Assembly: GCA_900752425.1 (NCBI GenBank)
Contig: CAADVE010000202.1
Coordinates: 1 to 6,157, forward strand
Length of the DNA stretch: 6,157 nucleotides
Origin: an uncultured Collinsella sp.
GTDB taxonomy: Bacteria; Actinomycetota; Coriobacteriia; Coriobacteriales; Coriobacteriaceae
Direction of reading: 5' to 3'
Shown one piece after another: positions 1 to 5,435 of the stretch. The notes beneath the pieces are model-generated. The model saw only the letters and a list, made by a program, of their open reading frames with translations. It was not told the origin of the DNA and did not search any database. The translations under genes and the position numbers were made by a program. How positions within the stretch are numbered: position 1 is the stretch's first letter; every line of letters starts with the position of its first letter.

Positions 1-1410
1 AAAGGTACGCACCAGGCGTCCGCTCGCGGGTGAGTTAAAGCCGATCCACAGGTACCACATCCAGTCGAGGGCATCGCGGTCGCCCACGCGCCACGCGCGG
101 CGGGCGATGTGGTCGCAAAAATCGAGATAATCGCGGCCAGCGTGCCAGGTGCCCAGGCAGTTCATGCTGCTAAAGGTGCCGTCTTCGTTGAGCGGCACGC
201 AGCCATGGAAGAGCAGGTTGCCGTTGGCGACCTTGTACATCGAGCCGTGGGTGTAGAGGAAATCGATATGGCGATGCAGGTGATCGGCGGTGACAAACTC
301 TGACACGAGCTTGTCGATGATGTGCTGCTCCTGGGGCGTGAGCGTATAGGGGTCCGCCGGGTCGACGGTGGGGAAGTCGTTGGTCGTGAGCGGCCACACA
401 CTGCCGTCGGCGAGCGTGACCGTGCCGGTGTCGTGGTCGATCTTGTCGAGTAACAGGCGGTCGGTCATATCGAACTCGGGGTGGCGCTGGATAATCTGGC
501 CCTCGAGCTTAAAGAGCAGCACGTTGATGGCCTTGATCAGCGGGGTGATGGACTCACCGGCGGTGTAGGTGGCATCGGCAAAGGCGACAAGCTCACGCAG
601 CGAGATGCCGTAGTCGTTCTCCAGGATCTCGTAGTTGTCGTAGCGTAGGTTGTTGCGCAACACCGTGGCGATGCAGGCGGGCTCACCGGCCGCAGCGCCC
701 ATCCACAGCAGGTCGTGGTTGCCCCACTGGATGTCGAGTGAATGGTAGGTGAGCAGACGGTCCATAATCTTGGCCGCGCCGCCGCCGCGGTCGAAGATAT
801 CGCCCACCAGGTGCAGGTGGTCGACGGCCAGGCGCTTGATGAGCGAGGCGAGCGACTCGATAAAGTCGTCGGCGCTGGCGGTCTCCAGGATGGACTCCAC
901 GATGCGCTCGTGATAGCGCACGCGATAGTTGTTCTCGTCCGGGTGCGTGTGCAACAACTCGTCGATGATGTAGGCGTAGTCGCGCGGGATGGCCTTACGC
1001 ACCTTGGAGCGCGTGTAGCGGCTTGAAAGTGAGCGAGCGACCATGATGAGCTGGTCAAGCATCGTCTTGTACCAGGTTGGCGAGTCCTCGCGCCGGCTGC
1101 GGACCAGGTCGATCTTCTCGCGCGGGTAGTAGATGAGCGTACACAGCTCGCCCTTTTCGTCAAAGGAGAGCGTGTCGCCAAAGATCTCGTCGACATGCTC
1201 GCGCACGACGCCCGAGCAGTTGTTGAGGATGTGCATAAAGGCTTCGTACTCGCCATGCACGTCGCTCATAAAATGCTCGGTGCCTTTGGGTAGGTTGAGG
1301 ATTGCCGAGAGATTGATGATCTCGGTAAACGCGGATTGCTCGGTGGGAAACTGTCTCGACAGCAGGCGCAGATACTTAAAGTCTTGCGGATTGCGATCGA
1401 ATGCGACCAT
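1..1410 (-). CDS. fbp: Class III fructose-1,6-bisphosphatase, N-terminal 470 residues (cut by window edge)
   Basis: This enzyme hydrolyses fructose 1,6-bisphosphate to fructose 6-phosphate, the committed step of gluconeogenesis, in the cytoplasm. The frame is open from ATG at 1410 to base 1. It carries the calcineurin-like metallophosphatase signature in order: SDVHGEYEAF at residues 49-58 (D50, H52), GDIFDRGGG at 203-211 (D204, D207) and GNHD at 230-233, followed by LLWMGAAAG. Further on, FHGCVPLNEDGTF and HAGRDYLDF fit the same family. Class III enzymes are usually about 640-670 residues, so roughly the last quarter lies outside. The start is supported by GGAAGGTG 5-12 bases upstream and by an N-terminus (MVAFDRNPQDFKYLRLLSRQFP) typical of the family. 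It is transcribed away from degV, with a perfect 10-bp dyad 27 bases before its start. No frame damage is seen. Family assignment is firm; the regulation is unknown. Confidence 0.93.
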   Translation of the reverse strand, partial: MVAFDRNPQDFKYLRLLSRQFPTEQSAFTEIINLSAILNLPKGTEHFMSDVHGEYEAFMHILNNCSGVVREHVDEIFGDTLSFDEKGELCTLIYYPREKIDLVRSRREDSPTWYKTMLDQLIMVARSLSSRYTRSKVRKAIPRDYAYIIDELLHTHPDENNYRVRYHERIVESILETASADDFIESLASLIKRLAVDHLHLVGDIFDRGGGAAKIMDRLLTYHSLDIQWGNHDLLWMGAAAGEPACIATVLRNNLRYDNYEILENDYGISLRELVAFADATYTAGESITPLIKAINVLLFKLEGQIIQRHPEFDMTDRLLLDKIDHDTGTVTLADGSVWPLTTNDFPTVDPADPYTLTPQEQHIIDKLVSEFVTADHLHRHIDFLYTHGSMYKVANGNLLFHGCVPLNEDGTFSSMNCLGTWHAGRDYLDFCDHIARRAWRVGDRDALDWMWYLWIGFNSPASGRLVRTF

Positions 1411-1437
1411 GAAACACCTTCCGATGGGGCTGGTAAA

Positions 1438-1467
1438 ACTGATAAACAGCGTCAAACGTTTATCAGT
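1438..1467. promoter_or_regulatory. Perfect 10-bp dyad upstream of fbp, candidate operator
   Basis: ACTGATAAAC at 1438-1447 is the exact reverse complement of GTTTATCAGT at 1458-1467, with a 10-base spacer. It sits 27 bases before the fbp start codon, where a repressor or activator site would be expected. On the minus strand a weak -10-like CATACT (1465-1470) overlaps its outer arm, but no good -35 is present. It could also form a leader-RNA hairpin. The symmetry is seen directly; the operator role is inferred. Confidence 0.45.
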
Positions 1468-1526
1468 ATGCGCCGCTTTTGTTTCGATTTTGCGCCAGCG
1501 GCTGAATTGTCGGCTGAACGGTTTGG

Positions 1527-1538
1527 TAAATCGATTTA
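1527..1538. repeat. 12-bp perfect palindrome TAAATCGATTTA
   Basis: TAAATCGATTTA reads the same on both strands and overlaps the first copy of the direct repeat TTTGGTAAAT (1522-1531). It lies about 117 bases upstream of fbp and 190 upstream of degV. It could be a protein binding site, but an AT-rich palindrome of this length can also occur by chance. Confidence 0.3.
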
Positions 1539-1634
1539 GTTGAGGTAGATATGGCGGTTGGGTGGAGACGACAGAGGGTGTTTTTTCAGATATTTATGCG
1601 TGGGATCGGTGGAGACGATGGTGGTAAAGATGTT

Positions 1635-1665
1635 CACTATTTTTGGTTCGATTTGGTAAATAGTG
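1635..1665. promoter_or_regulatory. 8-bp dyad upstream of the degV promoter, candidate operator
   Basis: CACTATTT at 1635-1642 is the exact reverse complement of AAATAGTG at 1658-1665, with a 15-base spacer that contains most of the second TTTGGTAAAT copy. The right arm ends about 30 bases before the extended -10 of degV, a plausible place for an activator or repressor. The pairing is seen directly; regulation is inferred. Confidence 0.35.
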
Positions 1666-1693
1666 GACATATGTACCGCATGTAGGCTCACTG

Positions 1694-1702
1694 TGCGATA
1701 AT
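1694..1702 (+). promoter_or_regulatory. Extended -10 promoter for degV
   Basis: TGCGATAAT matches an extended -10 (TG-N-TATAAT with one mismatch in the hexamer). No good -35 lies 17 bases upstream; TGGACA at 1664-1669 resembles -35 but is 27 bases away. Initiation would fall near 1709, giving a leader of about 22 bases that just includes the ribosome binding site at 1718-1724. Confidence 0.5.
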
Positions 1703-1730
1703 TTGCGCAGCAATGAGTAAGGAGCCTCAT

Positions 1731-2621
1731 ATGAGTGATTTTGTCCTGACCTGTGAATCCGCCGCCGATCGAACCCGTGAGTTCTTTGTGTCGCGCAATA
1801 TCCCTGTCGTGTGTTTTCATTACGAGATCGACGATGTTGTCTATACGGACGATCTGTATCAGTCGATTACGCCGGACGAGTTTTTTGCCCAGATTGCCGC
1901 GGGCGCCATGCCCAAGACGTCTCAGGTGAGCGTGGGTGAGTACGAGGAGTTTTGGGAGCCGTTTGTTGCCGAGGGTAAAGACGTGCTGCACCTGACGTTG
2001 TCGTCGGGTATTTCGGGCACGTATGGATCGGCCTGCGTCGCGGCGCAGATGCTTGCGGATCGCTATTCCGAGGGCGGCAAGGTGCGCGTCATCGATTCGC
2101 TGGCGGCGTCTTCGGGCTTTGGCCTGTTGTTGGAATATGCCGCCGATGTGCGCGATAGCGGGGCTTCACTCGACGAGACGGCTGCCTGGATCGAGGAGCA
2201 CAAGCTCAACCTGCACCACTGGTTCTTCTCGACCGATCTGTCGAGCTACCTGCGCGGCGGTCGCATTTCGGCCGCGAGCGCGATCATCGGCACGGCGCTC
2301 AAGATTTGCCCGCTTATGACGGTCGATTGCGAAGGTAAGCTGTCGCCACGTGAGAAGATTCGCACTAAGAAGCGAGCGATTTCCGAGATGGCTAAGACCA
2401 TGATGGCACACGTGCTGGACGGTGCGGATTATTCGGGTAAGTGCATCATGTCGCACTCGGCGTGCCGCGAGGATGCCGAGGCAGTTGCGGCGCTGATTGA
2501 GGAACAGGTTCCGCAGCTTAAAGGCAAGATTGAGATCAATGACATCGGTACTCTGATTGGCTCGCATACCGGACCTGGTACGGTGGCACTCTTCTTTATG
2601 GGCGACAAGCGCGTGGATTAA
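1731..2621 (+). CDS. DegV family fatty-acid-binding protein
   Basis: DegV proteins bind one fatty acid. Where studied (FakB of Staphylococcus aureus) they hand exogenous fatty acids to the kinase FakA, which makes acyl phosphate for phospholipid synthesis. The 296 residues match the usual family length. Visible family motifs are the opening VLTCESAAD (residues 5-13), PKTSQVS (61-67), LTLSSGISGTYGS (88-100, with S92 at the expected lipid carboxylate contact), YLRGGRIS (173-180), the run from P194 through KIRTKKRA (209-216), and GTLIGSHTGPGTVALFF (273-289, with H279). I chose ATG 1731 over the in-frame ATG at 1713 because TAAGGAG (1718-1724) lies 6 bases before 1731, inside what would be the longer reading. 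No FakA kinase gene is in the window. The gene appears monocistronic, with its own promoter and a terminator downstream. The ligand cannot be told from sequence. Confidence 0.93.
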   Translation: MSDFVLTCESAADRTREFFVSRNIPVVCFHYEIDDVVYTDDLYQSITPDEFFAQIAAGAMPKTSQVSVGEYEEFWEPFVAEGKDVLHLTLSSGISGTYGSACVAAQMLADRYSEGGKVRVIDSLAASSGFGLLLEYAADVRDSGASLDETAAWIEEHKLNLHHWFFSTDLSSYLRGGRISAASAIIGTALKICPLMTVDCEGKLSPREKIRTKKRAISEMAKTMMAHVLDGADYSGKCIMSHSACREDAEAVAALIEEQVPQLKGKIEINDIGTLIGSHTGPGTVALFFMGDKRVD

Positions 2622-2662
2622 TTTGCCCCATCACGTCGCTGCATGATTGCTCAAACGAAAAC

Positions 2663-2690
2663 GGCCCGCCTCACGTTTGTGGGGCGGGCC
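2663..2690. terminator. Strong hairpin between convergent genes, probable bidirectional terminator
   Basis: GGCCCGCCTCAC (2663-2674) pairs with GTGGGGCGGGCC (2679-2690) around a GTTT loop, giving a 12-bp stem with one T-G wobble. On the plus strand it is followed by TTGCTGTT. On the minus strand it is followed by GTTTTCGTTTG, the better T-tract. It lies 41 bases past the degV stop and 12 bases outside the reading frame of the convergent TIM-barrel gene, so it can serve both. Confidence 0.85.
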
Positions 2691-2702
2691 TTGCTGTTGC
2701 GG

Positions 2703-3794
2703 CTAGCGTTTCTTTCCGCGGAAGAAAAAGCCGTGCAGTGACGGCTTGAGGCCGCGGTTGACGCGATGCTCCTCGACGCGCTCGTGGATCGAAGCGACGC
2801 GCTCGATGACTTCGTCGGGAATCGGCACATCGGGATTCATGTTCTCGACTTGGCTGACCTCGGCGGCGGCGACCTGGTCGATAATGGGCACGTTGTCGCG
2901 CGAGATGACAGGTGTGGCGTCTTCCTTCATCTTGCGATAACGCTGCATCATGTCGGTCTGTAGCTGCTGGGCCGAAGGCGGTGTCCAGATGATGGCGTTG
3001 GCGCCGGCGGCGATGGTCTCGCGAATGCTCTCGGGCGTCTTGCCGCCCGGCGCGATAAGCGGCAGGTTGGGATAGTGCTCGCGCAGCTCGCGTAGGACCT
3101 GGGGCGTGTTCTTGCCGGCGGCGATGTTGAGAATCTTGGCTCCGGCGCGCACTTTGGCATGCGCATCATCGTCGCAACGTACGACTGTGGCGATGACGGG
3201 GATGTCGGCGATGTTGGTGATGTGCTCGACCATCTCGGCAGTGGCGGGGGAGTTGACCACACAGCCCGCCGCGCCCTGCATCTCGGAGACGGCTGCCATC
3301 TGTACGGAGCGCTTACCGGTCGTAGTTCCGCCGCCCACGCCTACAAAGACCGGGCACTCGGCGACAGTCAACAGCGCCTGCGTAATGGCAGGCTGTGGCG
3401 TGAAGGGGTAAACGGCAAAGACGGCATCGGCGTTGGAGTTGCGGATGACCGCGACGTCGGTGGTGTAGATAAGCGACTTGATGCGACGACCGAAGAGCGT
3501 AAAGCCGCTGGCCTCCTCGATCTCGTCGGGCATGCGGAGGGCCGCCTTGCGCAGACGCCCGTCGATGGGCAGCGGCTCCATGGGGAGCAGTCCGTTGGGG
3601 GTCACGGCTACCTGGGGCTCGGTGAACTCGTCTGCGAGCTCGACCTCGGAAAAATCGACCGAGGCGACGATGTCCTCGTGAACCTCGGCAGGAACATCGA
3701 TGGGGGTCTGGTCGTTAGTCGCGGCAGGCGCGTCGAAGGAACTGGTGCCGACAAAGGCGTCGACGCGCTCGTTCAAATCGTTGAGAGTATCCAT
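2703..3794 (-). CDS. TIM-barrel protein of unknown function with long N- and C-terminal extensions
   Basis: The 363 residues fall into three parts. Residues 1-78 are acidic, low in predicted structure and probably disordered. Residues about 79-293 form a compact alpha/beta core. Residues 294-363 end in a basic tail (GFFFRGKKR). The core has the rhythm of a (beta/alpha)8 barrel: SLIYTTDVAVIRN (107-119), VFVGVGGGTTTGKRS (149-163), GCVVNSP (177-183), VIATVVRCDDD (200-210), KILNIAAGKNT (220-230), LIAPGGKTPESIRETI (246-261) and ANAIIWTPPS (265-274). The late GGKT and glycine-rich strand ends suggest a phosphate-binding site of the kind found in ThiG-like and NanE-like barrels. From memory, a shorter core-only family conserved in Firmicutes is often labelled 'hydrolase', with no assay I know of. 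ATG 3794 is the only usable start, since an in-frame TAG lies 12 bases upstream. There is no real Shine-Dalgarno sequence. It is convergent with degV. Confidence 0.85.
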   Translation of the reverse strand: MDTLNDLNERVDAFVGTSSFDAPAATNDQTPIDVPAEVHEDIVASVDFSEVELADEFTEPQVAVTPNGLLPMEPLPIDGRLRKAALRMPDEIEEASGFTLFGRRIKSLIYTTDVAVIRNSNADAVFAVYPFTPQPAITQALLTVAECPVFVGVGGGTTTGKRSVQMAAVSEMQGAAGCVVNSPATAEMVEHITNIADIPVIATVVRCDDDAHAKVRAGAKILNIAAGKNTPQVLRELREHYPNLPLIAPGGKTPESIRETIAAGANAIIWTPPSAQQLQTDMMQRYRKMKEDATPVISRDNVPIIDQVAAAEVSQVENMNPDVPIPDEVIERVASIHERVEEHRVNRGLKPSLHGFFFRGKKR

Positions 3795-3985
3795 GGGGGC
3801 TCGATTCTATGCGATGGTGGCCGGCGGGGTGCCGACAGCGTTGTGCTTGCTAAATCGTTTGACGAGTTGATTTTTCCCCGCCGCGCCATCCGTTAGACCG
3901 AAAGGCCGGCGAACGTGAAGGAGCTGTGGTGGCGGGTATTGAGGTGCTATCTTGAATGTCCCGTTTAAAAGAGAGGTGACGCGGT
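3795..3985. other. Divergent spacer between the TIM-barrel gene and the small membrane protein gene
   Basis: This 191-bp gap holds the start signals of both outward genes: TAGAAT (minus) at 3804-3809, and TATCTT at 3948-3953 with a ribosome binding site at 3972-3979 (plus). An 8-bp GC-only inverted match (3822-3829 with 3876-3883) is probably chance. No other gene was found. Confidence 0.5.
3804..3809 (-). promoter_or_regulatory. Candidate -10 (TAGAAT) for the TIM-barrel gene, near-leaderless start
   Basis: On the minus strand TAGAAT ends 9 bases before the ATG at 3794. Initiation at the normal distance would leave a leader of only about 2-3 bases, which would fit the absence of a Shine-Dalgarno sequence. 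No convincing -35 is seen 16-18 bases upstream. Leaderless messages are common in actinobacteria in general. Confidence 0.35.
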
Positions 3986-4156
3986 ATGGAATTCACAGCA
4001 ATGTTGGGCTCGATTGGCCTGTGCGTGGGCGCAATCGTTGCTGCCGCGGTCATCTACTTGGTGGTCACGGCCATTAAGGGCAAAAGAGCCGAGCGCAAGG
4101 AACGCGAGGCACTTAAGCAGCAGCGTGACCAGCAGGACAAGCGCGCACGGAGATAG
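3986..4156 (+). CDS. Small single-pass membrane protein, 56 residues
   Basis: The peptide starts MEFTAMLGSIGLCVGAIV. One hydrophobic helix spans about residues 7-30, followed by a highly charged, probably helical tail rich in K, R, E and Q (31-56, ending KRARR). With the positive tail after the helix, the N-terminus is predicted outside and the tail in the cytoplasm. No lipobox or peptidase site is seen. The start is set by AGAGGTGA (3972-3979), 6 bases before ATG. A weak -10-like TATCTT lies at 3948-3953. The gene converges on the methyltransferase gene, with only 24 bases between stop codons. I do not recognise a family. The good ribosome binding site, the clean helix-plus-tail layout and the fit in an otherwise empty gap argue that it is real. 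Confidence 0.7.
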   Translation: MEFTAMLGSIGLCVGAIVAAAVIYLVVTAIKGKRAERKEREALKQQRDQQDKRARR

Positions 4157-4181
4157 TTTGTTGAGTTTTGAATCCGTGCGC
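4143..4181. repeat. 9-bp inverted repeat spanning two convergent stop codons
   Basis: GCGCACGGA (4143-4151) pairs exactly with TCCGTGCGC (4173-4181), with a 21-base T-rich loop. The left arm is within the last codons of the small membrane protein gene, and the right arm touches the stop codon of the methyltransferase gene. It may act as a weak shared terminator: TGCGTTTTCGG follows on the plus strand, but no T-tract follows on the minus strand. Confidence 0.4.
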
Positions 4182-5284
4182 TAGCTGCGTTTTCGGATCA
4201 GGGCGATGTAGAAGCCCTCAAAGTCGCGGCTGGGCGGAATGGTCAGCGTGCCGGGCATTCCGTTGGCGACGGACGAGACATGGCCGGCGGCGATGGCCTC
4301 GGTGAGGGCGTTGCACTCGACGCGCGGCTCTTCGCCAGCTTCCTGAGCACGGCGCGTTTCACTTTCGCTCGGCGTGCCGTCGAGGGGGATAAGCTCGCAG
4401 TCCATGTGCTTGTCGAGGGCCTCTTGCAGGGCGTCCTCGTTTTCCTGCGGCAAGATCGAACAAGTCGAATAGACGAGCGTGCCGCCCGGTTTGAGGGCAC
4501 CCATGGCGCGGTCCAGAAGTGCTCGCTGCGAACGGGCGCACCTGCCGAGCAACTGCTCGGTGAGGCCGCGCAGACTCTTTTCGTTGCCGCTGATGACGGT
4601 GCCCGTGCCGGTGCAGGGGGCGTCGAGCAGGATGCGGTCAAAGCGGAAGAACTCGTCGAGCTCGCGTGCGTCGATGCGCATGACGGGCACGTTTTTTGCG
4701 CCTTGGCGGTGGAGGTTGGCTTCGAGCTTCTCGGCGCGGGGAATGCTCATCTCGCAGGCCGTGAGGTGTGCCTGGCCCTGGGTGAGGGCGGCGATCTGCG
4801 TCGTCTTGCCACCGGGGGCTGCACACATGTCCAGGATGTCCTCGCCTGTCTGGGCGCCCAGGACCAACGGCGGCATCATGGATGACAGGCTCTGCAGATA
4901 GATTTTGCCGTCGCGGTAGATGTCGAGATCCCACAGGTCGGAAACCTGGGCTTCGGGCAGGATGAAGGCGTCCGGATACCAGGTAACGGTTTGGTGCGCG
5001 ATGCCGGCTTCGTCGAGTGCGGCGGCGATGTCCTCGGCGGTCGTCTTGAGCGTGTTGGCGCGCAGCGTGACTGGGCGTGTAGCCGCGGCACCAAAGCCTT
5101 CGATCATGAGCTCGGCATCGGCGGGTGCATAGGCGCCGGCGACCGTGTCGACCATAAAGCGCGGCAGGTCGGCGGCGGAGTGTTGGGCGGCAAGCTGGTC
5201 GGAAAGCTCGGTAGCAGCAAACTGCCTGAGCTTGAGCTCGGCCTTGACCTGCTTTTTCTGCTTACGACGACGCGGCTTGGACAT
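4181..5284 (-). CDS. NOL1/NOP2/Sun family RNA (cytosine-5) methyltransferase, RsmB/RsmF-like
   Basis: The enzyme transfers a methyl group from S-adenosylmethionine to carbon 5 of a cytosine in rRNA or tRNA. Its 367 residues begin with a lysine/arginine-rich stretch (1-19), likely to contact RNA. The family N-terminal module follows (PVTLRANTLKTT, 71-82). The Rossmann-type methyltransferase domain has motif I DMCAAPGGKT (152-161, AdoMet binding), the acidic residue of motif II in CEMS (E178), IDARELD (204-210), motif IV DAPCTGTG (221-228) and motif VI YSTCS (272-276). Cysteines 224 and 275 are the expected pair: in this family the motif VI cysteine attacks the base and the motif IV cysteine helps release the product. 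SRDFEGFYIALIRK near the end matches the family C-terminus. ATG 5284 is preceded by GGAAGGAA about 8 bases upstream. The target nucleotide cannot be decided here, so no gene symbol is given. The gene follows the synthetase gene in the same direction, across the palindromic element. Confidence 0.93.
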   Translation of the reverse strand: MSKPRRRKQKKQVKAELKLRQFAATELSDQLAAQHSAADLPRFMVDTVAGAYAPADAELMIEGFGAAATRPVTLRANTLKTTAEDIAAALDEAGIAHQTVTWYPDAFILPEAQVSDLWDLDIYRDGKIYLQSLSSMMPPLVLGAQTGEDILDMCAAPGGKTTQIAALTQGQAHLTACEMSIPRAEKLEANLHRQGAKNVPVMRIDARELDEFFRFDRILLDAPCTGTGTVISGNEKSLRGLTEQLLGRCARSQRALLDRAMGALKPGGTLVYSTCSILPQENEDALQEALDKHMDCELIPLDGTPSESETRRAQEAGEEPRVECNALTEAIAAGHVSSVANGMPGTLTIPPSRDFEGFYIALIRKRS

Positions 5285-5310
5285 CCGTCTTTCCTTCCCA
5301 TTCCATTAAA

Positions 5311-5419
5311 AGTAGTCAATTTGGGACGGGGCTATTTTAGCTACCCGTCCGTTTCGGCAGGCGTTGCAGTTAAATTTGGGACAGGGTAGCTAAAATAGCC
5401 CCGTCCCAAATTGACTACT
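5311..5419. repeat. REP/BIME-like element: two inverted palindromic units within perfect 36-bp arms
   Basis: Bases 5311-5346 are the exact reverse complement of 5384-5419, leaving a 37-base centre. Each arm contains most of a smaller imperfect palindrome. Unit 1 (5324-5350) folds with GGACGGG-GCTA pairing to TAGC and CCCGTCC around a TTT loop, with TA bulged at 5342-5343. Unit 2 (5379-5406) is its inverted copy with an AAA loop, an A bulge at 5383 and the TA bulge at 5387-5388. Its stem extends 6 bp further through 5373-5378 and 5407-5412. The 10-mer AATTTGGGAC occurs at 5318-5327 and 5373-5382, and inverted at 5403-5412. This layout of two head-to-head palindromes with conserved flanks (AGTAGTCAATTT) in an intergenic gap is that of bacterial interspersed mosaic elements moved by REP-associated tyrosine transposases. 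No such transposase gene is in the window, so mobility is inferred. As RNA it could also attenuate transcription between the two minus-strand genes. Confidence 0.85.
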
Positions 5420-5435
5420 CTGCCTTGGCGTTGGC

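Larger units (their letters stand above)
1411..1730. other. Divergent intergenic region between fbp and degV
   Basis: This 320-bp spacer separates two genes transcribed outward and is more AT-rich than its surroundings. From left to right it holds the 10-bp dyad at 1438-1467, a 12-bp perfect palindrome at 1527-1538, an 8-bp dyad at 1635-1665 and an extended -10 at 1694-1702. The 10-mer TTTGGTAAAT occurs twice, at 1522-1531 and 1652-1661. No coding region with a ribosome binding site was found in it on either strand. Confidence 0.7.

Noticed and set aside
537..1256. Minus-strand frame of 239 codons within fbp in another register
   Set aside because: The translation is a serine/threonine/arginine-rich shadow. 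The fbp register is open throughout and carries the metallophosphatase motifs.
1468..1539. 23-codon plus-strand frame (MRRFCFDFAPAAELSAERF...) in the fbp-degV spacer
   Set aside because: No Shine-Dalgarno sequence precedes it; the ATG lies next to the 10-bp dyad, and the length is within chance.
1713..1730. Upstream in-frame ATG for degV (adds MSKEPH)
   Set aside because: The TAAGGAG ribosome binding site lies inside this extension and is correctly spaced for ATG 1731, which also gives the family's usual N-terminus.
1536..1991. Minus-strand frame of 151 codons across the degV promoter and 5' end
   Set aside because: It overlaps the degV start, promoter and dyads, lacks a ribosome binding site and shows no recognisable domain.
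3822..3883. CGGCGGGG / CCCCGCCG inverted match in the divergent spacer
   Set aside because: An eight-base all-GC match with a 46-base loop is expected by chance in this GC-rich sequence.
3159..3896. Long plus-strand open frame (245 codons) opposite the TIM-barrel gene
   Set aside because: It is the complement of a well-patterned barrel gene. Its translation is a low-complexity run of G, D, V and R with no domain, and it has no ribosome binding site.
4280..4885. Plus-strand open frame (201 codons) opposite the methyltransferase gene
   Set aside because: The minus strand carries all catalytic motifs of the NOL1/NOP2/Sun family in this stretch, so the opposite frame is a by-product.
5311..5419. 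Reading the large inverted repeat as a simple rho-independent terminator or as CRISPR
   Set aside because: There is no strong T-tract directly after either arm (only TTTAAT on the minus strand), and there is no regular array of direct repeats and spacers. The nested palindromes fit a REP/BIME-like element better.
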